Positions 1 to 6,219 of a stretch of 9,320 nucleotides of DNA are shown here, piece by piece (positions within the stretch are counted from its first letter, which is position 1; every line of letters starts with the position of its first letter). The stretch is taken from NCBI GenBank assembly GCA_937975235.1, contig CALJUZ010000144.1:1-9320 (forward strand), given 5' to 3'. The translations under genes were made by a program, and so were the position numbers. This DNA is from CALJUZ01 sp003387805 (GTDB lineage Bacteria; Bacillota; Limnochordia; Limnochordales; ZCTH02-B6). The notes under the pieces are model-generated. The model saw nothing but the letters and a program-made list of their open reading frames with translations, was not told the origin of the DNA and did not search any database.

Positions 1-110
1 TTTCGGGAAAACTCAGTCCCAGAGCCGCTTTTCACGAACGCACGCCCGCGAAATCAGCCTCGAGAAATTGGTCCAATGGCTGGACCAATTCGCGGAACGA
101 AAAAAATCAT
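1..110. repeat. Long direct repeat, left copy (cut by window edge)
   Basis: This stretch matches 7810-7918 in the same orientation with three substitutions (at 56, 64 and 102) and one extra A near 101-106, about 96% identity. Similarity stops abruptly after the shared AAATCAT at 110. The left border is unknown because the repeat runs into the window edge. It contains an inverted repeat at 66-90 with arms AATTGGTCC and GGACCAATT around a 7-nt loop. It lies about 185 nt past the stop of the GH63 gene, so on the minus strand it is in the operon's 3' flank. The right copy is likewise in the 3' flank of the reductase gene. No transposase or coding capacity is visible. A REP/BIME-like or non-autonomous mobile repeat is most likely. 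Confidence 0.85.
66..90. repeat. TGGTCC inverted repeat (hairpin) in left repeat copy
   Basis: The 9-nt arms AATTGGTCC and GGACCAATT pair perfectly around the loop AATGGCT. The same hairpin recurs unchanged at 7875-7899, and a relative with 8-nt arms and a 7-nt loop lies at 7604-7626. It could act as RNA hairpin or as protein-binding palindrome; the sequence does not decide. Confidence 0.8.
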
Positions 111-178
111 GATGACACCGCCGGCGCTGGTCGTGGCCGCTCATCCGGTGTGCGTTCGGGAACATGCCAAACCTTCGC

Positions 179-256
179 CGGCGAATGCTCAGCTGGCTTC
201 GAAAGGTTCCCTCGGCTGCTGCGGCGGATGCTCAGTCCGCTTCGAAAGGTTCCCCA
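179..256. repeat. Two-copy tandem repeat, 43-nt period
   Basis: Two successive units (179-221 and from 222) share ATGCTCAG, then GCTTCGAAAGGTTCCC, at a spacing of exactly 43 nt. They lie between the end of the GH63 gene and the long repeat, in the operon's 3' flank. The second unit could form a small minus-strand hairpin (GCGGA, 7-nt loop, TCCGC). No run of Ts follows, so I do not call a terminator. Function unknown. Confidence 0.65.
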
Positions 257-295
257 GGGCTGCCGGTTCGAGACGCGCCGCGGGCAGGTCGCCGT

Positions 296-1927
296 TCAGA
301 AGGCGTTCCGTCCCCGGCCGGTCCAATGCAGCAGCAGGGCGGCGCTCCACGAAAAATCCCGGCCGCCGAGACCGGTGCCGTCGCGTGGATCATAGTACTC
401 CCGGAAGCCTTCCCGGGCGACCAGCGCAAACGTGTCCTTCTCCACGCGCCGGGCCAGCGCATCAAACCCGTAGCGGCGCAAGCCTTGCCACACCAGCCAG
501 TTGACCACGACCCACACGGGACCGCGCCAGTAGCGACGGGGTTCGAAGCGCGGGTCCGAAGGCGCGGTGCTGGGCACCAGCCGGCCGACGCTCCGCCCCC
601 ATTCCTCAAGGGTCTTCGCCAGGCGCGCGGCCCGGTCAGGCGTCGGCAGCGCCGCGAACAAAGGCAGGAGTCCGGCCGCCGCGGCCACTGATATGGGCCG
701 CCCGCTTCGCCGGTCCCACGACACGTAGGTGCCGAGCTCTTCACTCCACAGCTGCTCAAAGGCAGCTTGGCCCCGCCGCACCCACGATTCCGGCTCCGAC
801 GCGTCAAAGTTCATCGCCCGGGCCAGCGCGCACAGGTCGAGGTTCGCCCGGTGCAGCAGCGCATTGAAGCCGACGTCCACGACGCAGAAGGGCGACTCGT
901 CGTGCAGCCGCTCCGGATCGTATCCTGCGGCCCGAAACTGCGCCACCAGCGACATGTACCGCCGGTAATCATCGTCGGTGGGACGCTCGGCCTCATCCAC
1001 GTGCTGCAGATCTTTCCGGGCCGACAGGTCGATAACGTGGCCGTTCGGGGCCGTCGGTTCGGTGCCCGCGGCCGTTCCGGTGTCGGCGGTCGTTTCGGCG
1101 TCGGCGGCCGTCTTGGCGCTGGCGACCGTTCCGGCGTCGGCAGCCGTTTCGGCGTCGGCGGCCGTCTTGGCGCTGGCGACCGTTCCGGCGTCGGCGGCCG
1201 TCTTGGCGTCGGCAGCCGTTTCGGCGCCGGCGGTCGTCTCGGCGCGGGCGGGCGTTTTGGCGCCGGCGGTCGTCTCGGAGCGGGCGGGCGTTTTGGCGCC
1301 GGCGGCCGCTCCGTCCTCGGCGGCACCCGCCGCCGGGCCCACGCCGCGGATAGGCACCCGGGCCAGCGCGTCATCCCACTGCGGGCTGTTGTCCATGCCC
1401 GACTCCCACGGGTGGAGAATGGCGACCAGGCCTGTGCCTTCAGGATCCCGCGCCCGGTACAGCCAGCGATGATACGCCAGCAGCTTGGGCCACAGGGCTC
1501 TCACCATTCGCCGAGCCAGCTCCCGGTCTTCGGCCCCTTCAAAAAGACGCCTCACCACCGTGGCCACCACCGGCGGCTGCGTGATGCCGCTACTGGCCGG
1601 GTCCGTCCCCGTCCGCCAAACGTCGGGCCCCGGGAAATACGTCTTTTCGTCGCTGTGAAACACGATGTGCGGCAGCATGCCGTCGGCCCACTGGGCCGAA
1701 AACAGCGACTCCAGCTCGGCCCACGCCCGCCGCTCGTCGCTTTCGGCCCAGCCCAGGGCGATCCACGCCGAGTCCCACAGCCACTGATGCGGATACAGCG
1801 GCGCCGTCGGCACCGTAAAGCAGCCGCGATCGTTGGCCGCCAGCACCTCTCGGGCCTGCTGCAGCACCGCCGCCGGCACGCCTTCGGACCCGGCTCCCGT
1901 GTCCAACTTCTGTTTGCGTTTCGTCAC
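296..1927 (-). CDS. GH63 family hydrolase, mannosylglycerate/glucosylglycerate hydrolase-like, with hexapeptide-repeat insertion
   Basis: Predicted cytoplasmic glycosidase of 543 residues with no signal peptide. Its blocks match the bacterial GH63 subgroup of mannosylglycerate and glucosylglycerate hydrolases, inverting enzymes that release a hexose and glycerate: FTVPTAPLYPHQWLWDSAW (37-55), GMLPHIVFH (83-91), PWESGMDNSPQWD (173-185), DVGFNALLHRANLDL (351-365), YWRGPVWVVVNW (466-477) and REYYDPRDGTGLGGRDFSW (509-527). By family analogy Asp179 (in GMDNS) would be the general acid and Glu510 (in REYYDP) the general base. Characterised relatives have about 420-450 residues. The surplus is a low-complexity insert, about residues 194-296, just after the first catalytic motif. 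The GTG start overlaps the ATPase stop as GTGA, implying translational coupling, so the enzyme probably acts on the imported solute. Family placement is firm; exact substrate is inferred, and another short glucoside remains possible. Confidence 0.9.
   Translation of the reverse strand: MTKRKQKLDTGAGSEGVPAAVLQQAREVLAANDRGCFTVPTAPLYPHQWLWDSAWIALGWAESDERRAWAELESLFSAQWADGMLPHIVFHSDEKTYFPGPDVWRTGTDPASSGITQPPVVATVVRRLFEGAEDRELARRMVRALWPKLLAYHRWLYRARDPEGTGLVAILHPWESGMDNSPQWDDALARVPIRGVGPAAGAAEDGAAAGAKTPARSETTAGAKTPARAETTAGAETAADAKTAADAGTVASAKTAADAETAADAGTVASAKTAADAETTADTGTAAGTEPTAPNGHVIDLSARKDLQHVDEAERPTDDDYRRYMSLVAQFRAAGYDPERLHDESPFCVVDVGFNALLHRANLDLCALARAMNFDASEPESWVRRGQAAFEQLWSEELGTYVSWDRRSGRPISVAAAAGLLPLFAALPTPDRAARLAKTLEEWGRSVGRLVPSTAPSDPRFEPRRYWRGPVWVVVNWLVWQGLRRYGFDALARRVEKDTFALVAREGFREYYDPRDGTGLGGRDFSWSAALLLHWTGRGRNAF
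1064..1297 (-). repeat. In-frame 18-nt tandem repeat (13 hexapeptides) inside the GH63 gene
   Basis: This encodes residues 211-288 of the hydrolase as 13 consecutive hexapeptides of pattern [A/S/T][E/K/G]T[A/T/P/V]A[D/G/S/R], for example AKTPAR, SETTAG, AETAAD and AGTVAS. A higher-order 54-nt period is visible: 1091-1141 and 1145-1195 are identical over 51 nt, which suggests recent duplication. The array is exactly 13 x 18 nt, so unit gain or loss keeps the frame. The peptide is rich in Ala and Thr with alternating Lys and Asp/Glu, probably disordered or weakly helical and surface exposed. Confidence 0.9.
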
Positions 1928-2997
1928 TGCACCACGGTCCCCGTCACCGGATCCATCCAGCGAATCCGTTCTTGCTTCGGTTCAAAGTATACGGTATCGC
2001 CCGGCTTCATCGGTGCGTCCACCGGTACGGTTGCCTTCAACGGCTGACCCCTCCACTCCAGCGTCGCCAGCAAGTGTGATCCCAGCGGTTCCACGACGAC
2101 GACCCGGCACTCCAGGGCGCCCGGCCGGGCGTCCGTCAGCTCCAGGTCCTCCGGCCGCACGCCCAGCAGCAGTTCTCGCCCCTGGTGGTTCTTGGGCCCG
2201 GCCACTGCGGTTCCTTCCACGATCGGCGCCCCGTCCGCCAGATCATTCGACAGCTTCACCTGCAGGAAGTTCATGGGCGGACTGCCGATAAAGCGGCCCA
2301 CGAACGTGTTGACGGGCTCCTGATACACTTTCAGCGGCGTGTCCACCTGAACGATGCGGCCGTCTTTCATGACGGCGATGCGGTCGGCCAGGCTCATGGC
2401 TTCCACCTGGTCGTGGGTGACGTACAGCGTCGTCGTCTGCAGGTCCGTCAGCAGCTTTTTCAGCTCGGCTCGCATCTCCAGCCGCAGCAGGGCGTCCAGG
2501 TTTGACAGCGGCTCGTCCATCAGCAGCACGACCGGGTCGACGGCCAGCGCCCGCGCCATGGCCACGCGCTGCCGCTGCCCGCCCGACAGCTGGGCCGGAT
2601 AGCGCTCCAGCAAGTCCCCAATCTGGACCAGCGCCGCAACCCGTCTCACGCGCTCGGTCACCTCGGCGGCGGGCGCTTTGCGCATCCGCAGCCCGAACGC
2701 GACGTTCTCAAACACCGTCAGATGAGGAAACACGGCGTAGTTTTGAAACACCATCGCGATGCCGCGGCGCCTGGGCGGCAAGGATGTCACGTCCCGGCCG
2801 CCGATCTCGACGCGGCCTTCGTCCGCCGTCTCCAGCCCGGCGATGACGCGCAGCAGCGTCGTCTTCCCGCACCCCGACGGGCCCAGAAGTACAACGAATT
2901 CGCCTTCCTTGACTTCCAGCGACACGCCGTCCAGGGCTCGCACCCGTCCGAACGTTTTCACCACGTTTTCAACCCGAATGGCGGCGATGGTTCTCAC
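1924..2997 (-). CDS. Carbohydrate ABC transporter ATP-binding protein (MalK/UgpC type)
   Basis: The nucleotide-binding subunit that powers the sugar importer from the cytoplasmic face. In 357 residues it shows Walker A GPSGCGKTT (39-47), Q-loop at Gln85 in VFQNYAVFPH, signature LSGGQRQR (137-144), Walker B VVLLMDEP (156-163), D-loop SNLDA (165-169) and H-loop His195 in THDQ. The C-terminal part carries the GVRPEDLEL block of the MalK-type OB/TOBE domain. Length is normal for the family. It lies 19 nt after the second permease and overlaps the hydrolase start. The given GTG start is doubtful: it sits inside its own Shine-Dalgarno sequence, and the in-frame ATC at 2988-2986 is better spaced and gives the typical N-terminus (M)AAIRVENVVKTFG. 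Function is secure; MalK-type ATPases are often shared, so it alone says little about substrate. Confidence 0.96.
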   Translation of the reverse strand: MRTIAAIRVENVVKTFGRVRALDGVSLEVKEGEFVVLLGPSGCGKTTLLRVIAGLETADEGRVEIGGRDVTSLPPRRRGIAMVFQNYAVFPHLTVFENVAFGLRMRKAPAAEVTERVRRVAALVQIGDLLERYPAQLSGGQRQRVAMARALAVDPVVLLMDEPLSNLDALLRLEMRAELKKLLTDLQTTTLYVTHDQVEAMSLADRIAVMKDGRIVQVDTPLKVYQEPVNTFVGRFIGSPPMNFLQVKLSNDLADGAPIVEGTAVAGPKNHQGRELLLGVRPEDLELTDARPGALECRVVVVEPLGSHLLATLEWRGQPLKATVPVDAPMKPGDTVYFEPKQERIRWMDPVTGTVVQ

Positions 2998-3001
2998 CTC
3001 C
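2994..3001 (-). promoter_or_regulatory. Shine-Dalgarno of the ATPase gene, pointing to an ATC start
   Basis: The minus strand reads GGAGGTGA here. The GTG usually taken as the start (2997-2995) is part of this motif, leaving no room for ribosome placement. The in-frame ATC at 2988-2986 lies 8 nt after GGAGG, a standard spacing. No ATG or TTG lies nearby in frame. Confidence 0.6.
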
Positions 3002-3016
3002 AGGCCACCGGCCGGC

Positions 3017-3820
3017 TTAGCGCGACGCGATGCCCCACATGCTGAACAAGTACCTTCGAATCAAGAACAAGAAAATGAGTGCCGGCACCACCAGGAAAAA
3101 TCCACCGGCGAAGCGGAACGGCAGCGGCGCCTCGCCTAGCACGCTCAGCAAATACGCCGTCAGCGTCCGTTCCCGCAGCGTCAGAATGCTGGCCGCAAAC
3201 ACTTCGTTCCACGAGGTCACAAACGAAAACACCGCCGCGGCGGCCAGACCCGGCAGCGCCAGGGGCACCACAATGCGCCGGAAGGCCTGCAGCGGGCTGC
3301 AGCCCAGCGTCCAAGCGGCCTCCTCCAACTCCTTGGGGATACCTAGAAATACGCTGGCGCTGATGAGCACGGAAAACGGCAGCGCCAGCGCGGTGTGCAC
3401 CAGCGCCACCGCCAGCGTCGTGTCGTACATGCCGAAGCGGATGAACTGTTGTGCCAGCGGAATGGACAAAATGACCAGCGGAAAGGCCCGGGTCATGAGA
3501 ATCAACATCCTATACGCGGCTTGCCCCCGAAACGCGTAACGCGCCAGAGCGTATCCCGCCGGCGTGCCCAAAAGCGCCGAAAGCAGCACCGTCAGGCCGG
3601 CCACCACCAAGCTGTTGCGGGTCGCTTTCCACACGCCCTCCACGCTGAAGAAAAAGCGCAGCGTGTCCACGGACAAAGGGCTCGGCCAAAGGGACTTGGG
3701 CCAGTCGTAAACCGCTTGCTGCTCGGAAAACGCACTGGCGGCGATAAGGTAAATGGGCAGCAAGACCCAGAGGCTGACGGCCAGCGCGGCCACCAGCGCC
3801 CAAACCCGTTGTCGCCGCAT
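3017..3820 (-). CDS. Carbohydrate ABC transporter permease (MalG type)
   Basis: Inner-membrane permease of 267 residues, the usual size for the MalG-like half of a CUT1 sugar importer. Hydrophobic segments appear near residues 7-29, 70-95, 104-124, 136-160, 190-210 and 238-255. The cytoplasmic EAA loop that docks the ATPase is ELEEAAWTLGCSPLQAF followed by RRIVVPLALPG (164-191). The ATG is supported by GGGGAGGTG, 8 nt upstream. A 12-codon open frame ends in TAATG, overlapping this start, and may couple its translation. It should pair with the permease encoded just upstream (4754-3900) to form the channel. Confidence 0.95.
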   Translation of the reverse strand: MRRQRVWALVAALAVSLWVLLPIYLIAASAFSEQQAVYDWPKSLWPSPLSVDTLRFFFSVEGVWKATRNSLVVAGLTVLLSALLGTPAGYALARYAFRGQAAYRMLILMTRAFPLVILSIPLAQQFIRFGMYDTTLAVALVHTALALPFSVLISASVFLGIPKELEEAAWTLGCSPLQAFRRIVVPLALPGLAAAAVFSFVTSWNEVFAASILTLRERTLTAYLLSVLGEAPLPFRFAGGFFLVVPALIFLFLIRRYLFSMWGIASR

Positions 3821-3858
3821 TACGGCTGCACCTCCCCGCCTCTTGGCCGGCCTCGCAT
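3820..3858 (-). CDS. Possible 12-codon leader ORF overlapping the MalG-type permease start
   Basis: In the 79-nt gap between the permease genes, an ATG (3858-3856) opens a frame encoding MRGRPRGGEVQP. Its stop TAA overlaps the permease ATG as TAATG. A weak AAGG lies 5 nt before this ATG. The geometry is that of translational coupling by reinitiation. The peptide itself resembles nothing known to me, and chance is a real alternative because the permease has its own good ribosome site. Confidence 0.25.
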   Translation of the reverse strand: MRGRPRGGEVQP

Positions 3859-3899
3859 GTTCGCCTTAGCCGCCTCCCGGCTTCTCCCACGGCCCGGCA

Positions 3900-4754
3900 T
3901 CAAAGCCGCACCTCCCGGCGAACCCGGAGCACTCGCAAATACACCACCGTCATGGCCGCCGACAGCCCGAGAATGACCAGCCCGTACGAGGCGGCCAGCC
4001 CCGGATTGCGGAACGACGCGTACCACGTATACGCTTCGCCGGCCAGCACCGGCAGGTTCCGGCCCGCCAGCGTGAAGACGACCGCGAACACTTCGAATGC
4101 CAGCACCGTGCGCAGCATGAGGGCCGTCTGCAAGCTGGGGCGCAGCAGCGGCAGCGTGACCCGGCGGAAACGCTGCCAGGGCGTCGCGCCGAACACTTCC
4201 GCCGCTTCGCCGAACTCTTTGGGAATGAGCTGCAGTCCGGACACGAGAATGACCAGCACGATGGCCGTGGCCCGCCACACCTCGGCGAACACAACGGCCA
4301 GGAACAAGCCCAGCGGGTTGTCGTACGCGAGCCAAAGGGCCGGCGTATCCAGGACGCCGACAGCGTTCAGGAAGCTGTTCAAGTAGCCGCGCTCCGTAAA
4401 AATGGCAAACCACGCGATGCCCGCAGCCAGATCAGAAATGCCCAGCGGAATGGTCCAGATATAGAGAAACGTGTCTCGACCGCCCTTGGGCAGCCCGCCC
4501 AAGAGCAAGCCCATGGACAAGGCCAGCACCACCTGAATCGGCACAACCACCGCCGCGAGCAGCAGCGTGTTCCTCAGCGCCTCAGGGAAGAACAGGTCAT
4601 TGGCCATGCGCTGGAGATTGGCCAGCGTCCACTGGCCCACCGGCGAGCGCAATGCCAGAAGCACCGCCTCGATCAACGGGCTCACAAAAAACAGCGCTAG
4701 AAACAGGAGGCTGGGCAATATGAGCACGTACGGCACCCACCGCTCGCCGCGCAT
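3900..4754 (-). CDS. Carbohydrate ABC transporter permease (MalF type)
   Basis: Inner-membrane permease of 284 residues, first of the two permease genes, the usual place of the MalF-like subunit in CUT1 systems. An N-terminal membrane segment (about 7-29) precedes a short external stretch, then segments near 62-87, 95-119, 148-173, 207-230 and 257-275. The EAA loop is EFGEAAEVFGATPWQRF followed by RRVTLPLLRP (180-206). The start is ambiguous by one codon: GTG at 4757-4755 or ATG at 4754-4752. GAGGAG on the minus strand lies 5 nt from the GTG and 8 nt from the ATG; I prefer the ATG. It is separated from the binding-protein gene by 85 nt holding a strong hairpin. Confidence 0.95.
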   Translation of the reverse strand: MRGERWVPYVLILPSLLFLALFFVSPLIEAVLLALRSPVGQWTLANLQRMANDLFFPEALRNTLLLAAVVVPIQVVLALSMGLLLGGLPKGGRDTFLYIWTIPLGISDLAAGIAWFAIFTERGYLNSFLNAVGVLDTPALWLAYDNPLGLFLAVVFAEVWRATAIVLVILVSGLQLIPKEFGEAAEVFGATPWQRFRRVTLPLLRPSLQTALMLRTVLAFEVFAVVFTLAGRNLPVLAGEAYTWYASFRNPGLAASYGLVILGLSAAMTVVYLRVLRVRREVRL

Positions 4755-4772
4755 CACCGCATCTCCTCGCCG

Positions 4773-4824
4773 AAAAAGGGTTGGCCCGGCGCCCGGGTCA
4801 CGTCGGACCGCGGGCGCCGGCCAA
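4773..4824 (-). terminator. Strong hairpin plus T5: partial terminator or mRNA stabiliser between binding protein and permeases
   Basis: On the plus strand TTGGCCCGGCGCCCG (4781-4795) pairs with CGGGCGCCGGCCAA (4811-4824), 14 bp with one bulged C. An inner GGTC/GACC stem (4796-4799 and 4806-4809) closes a 6-nt loop. On the transcribed minus strand the stem is followed by CCC and then TTTTT (4777-4773). It lies just after the binding-protein stop and just before the MalF-type permease's ribosome site. Such hairpins raise binding-protein mRNA over permease mRNA, as known for malE-malF. The three Cs before the T run make termination probably incomplete. Confidence 0.7.
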
Positions 4825-4842
4825 TGGTCCCGCCTTGGTTCA

Positions 4843-6150
4843 CTACTTCACCGGGCACGCGCCGATGCTGGGAGCGTCCGGAGCCCAGCACGGCGCACCG
4901 GTGCTTTCCATGATGTCCCGCAAGATCATGGCCTGCGAGTCCAGCACACGGCGAGCGTCCTGTCCGCGGAGGACGATGAACGTGAACGCGTCCAGATACA
5001 CCCGATTGAACTCGCCGTCCCGCGCGCCCAAGCCCACAGGCAGCAGGCTCGGCACCGCCTCGGCCGACGCGGCCTGCGCGGAGATGGCGTCGGCCGCCAT
5101 CGCCACGCCCTGCGGCAGCGTGTCCGGGAAGGTGGCCTCCACCACCGGGAAGAACCCGCCGATCTCCTGCAGGAGCGTGACTTGGGTCTCAGGACGCGTC
5201 AAGTATTCGATGACCCGAGCGGCGCCGTCCCGGTCGGGAGCGCCCGCGGGGATGGCCAGGCCGGCCAGCACGGGCATGAACCCGCGGCCCGCCGGGCCGA
5301 TGGGCGCAGGGAACGCCACGAAGTCATCCGGGCGCTGCACCAGCGCGTCGATGAGCCGCGCCGTGTGGTCCCACGCGACCCACACTTCCCCGGCCAGCAG
5401 CGGTTCCTGCATAAAGCCGTACGTCGTGGACTGTGGATTCACGTATTGCCACAGTTCACGGAAGTCTTCCCACATGCGCACGGCCGCGTCGCTGCGGAAT
5501 TCCGTCACGACGCTGTTGGTGTACGACGGATACAGATACCCCTGGAAGAAGCGGTGCATCAGCCCGGTAGGCCCGGCCGGGAACCCAAGGAGGCGCCGGC
5601 CCGTGGCCTCGAACAAGCTCTCGCCCCACTGTTTCAGCTGATCGTAGGTCAGCGTGTCCAGGCTCGCGCCCTCCGGCAAGTACGGCAGGGCTTCTTTGTT
5701 GGCGACCATAATGTACGTGGCCTGCATCCACGGGATATACATCTGCCGGTCGGTTCCCAGCTTGCCGAGCTCGACGAAGGCATCGGCAAAGCCGCGGGAC
5801 TCGAGGGCCGCGAAGACGTCATCGACGCTGTCCAGAGCGCCTTCCGCCAGCAAAGCGGGGAAGTCGCCGTGCACGCCGCCCAGAAGGCTGACGGCCACCC
5901 GGCCCGCCCCCTGCTCGGCCAGCACCCGCGCGACGAACGGAACCGGCTCGACGGGGATAAACTCCACTTCGCCGTCGAAGCCGCTCAATACCGCCGAGCG
6001 CATCTTTTCGGCCTCTTCGATGGGCCGCAGCTGCGTGGACAGGAACAGCACCGGCTCCGACTGCGCCAGGGCGATGGACGCCGTGGCCGCCAGCAGCGCC
6101 ATCAGCAACAGCACCGTCTGCCATTTCGCCCACATCCGTTGCCTCTGCAC
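4843..6150 (-). CDS. Extracellular solute-binding protein of a sugar ABC importer, non-lipoprotein
   Basis: Captures the solute outside the cytoplasmic membrane and delivers it to the permeases. The 435 residues begin with a Sec signal peptide: basic start, hydrophobic core TVLLLMALLAATASIAL and probable cleavage at ALA-Q (29/30). The rest has the layout of family 1 sugar-binding proteins, with the hinge-like IPWMQATYIMVANKEALPY and late GGFFPV segments. There is no lipobox; the only two cysteines sit near the C-terminus (CWAPDAPSIGAC) and could form a disulfide. Start choice: GTG at 6150 has AAGGGAGTGA upstream, while ATG at 6135 with AGAGG 6 nt before it is an alternative; both keep the signal peptide. 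It is the first transporter gene after lacI. Ligand cannot be read from the sequence; genomic context suggests a glycosylglycerate or similar. Confidence 0.93.
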   Translation of the reverse strand: MQRQRMWAKWQTVLLLMALLAATASIALAQSEPVLFLSTQLRPIEEAEKMRSAVLSGFDGEVEFIPVEPVPFVARVLAEQGAGRVAVSLLGGVHGDFPALLAEGALDSVDDVFAALESRGFADAFVELGKLGTDRQMYIPWMQATYIMVANKEALPYLPEGASLDTLTYDQLKQWGESLFEATGRRLLGFPAGPTGLMHRFFQGYLYPSYTNSVVTEFRSDAAVRMWEDFRELWQYVNPQSTTYGFMQEPLLAGEVWVAWDHTARLIDALVQRPDDFVAFPAPIGPAGRGFMPVLAGLAIPAGAPDRDGAARVIEYLTRPETQVTLLQEIGGFFPVVEATFPDTLPQGVAMAADAISAQAASAEAVPSLLPVGLGARDGEFNRVYLDAFTFIVLRGQDARRVLDSQAMILRDIMESTGAPCWAPDAPSIGACPVK

Positions 6151-6205
6151 CAGTCGTCACTCCCTTTCCGTCTTGATGACCAGGCAAGTCCCAACCGCTG
6201 TTCTC

Positions 6206-6217
6206 CGGGACGTCCCG
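6206..6217. repeat. 12-bp palindrome CGGGACGTCCCG between lacI and the binding-protein gene
   Basis: A perfect palindrome with central CG, starting 3 nt after the lacI stop. It could be a small hairpin or a protein site. Its half-site (CGGGAC) does not match the proposed operator half-site (TCCAAAAC), so it is probably not a second operator for this LacI. Confidence 0.4.
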
Positions 6218-6219
6218 CC

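Noticed and set aside
100..120. Intrinsic terminator after the GH63 gene using the T7 run
   Set aside because: The stretch just upstream on the minus strand has no stable GC stem next to the T run, and the matching place in the right repeat copy has the run interrupted.
296..1927. Frameshift or gene fusion as explanation for the long GH63 protein
   Set aside because: Conserved blocks before and after the insert are in one continuous frame and in family order; the extra length is an exact multiple of 18 nt of tandem repeat plus short linkers.
767..2047. 426-residue plus-strand frame with Gly/Arg/Val repeats
   Set aside because: It is the mirror of the GH63 gene; its repeats are the complement of the in-frame hexapeptide array, and its flanks show no protein family.
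6206..6217. Second operator for the LacI regulator
   Set aside because: The palindrome CGGGACGTCCCG shares only the central dinucleotide with the proposed operator, so the same protein is unlikely to read both.
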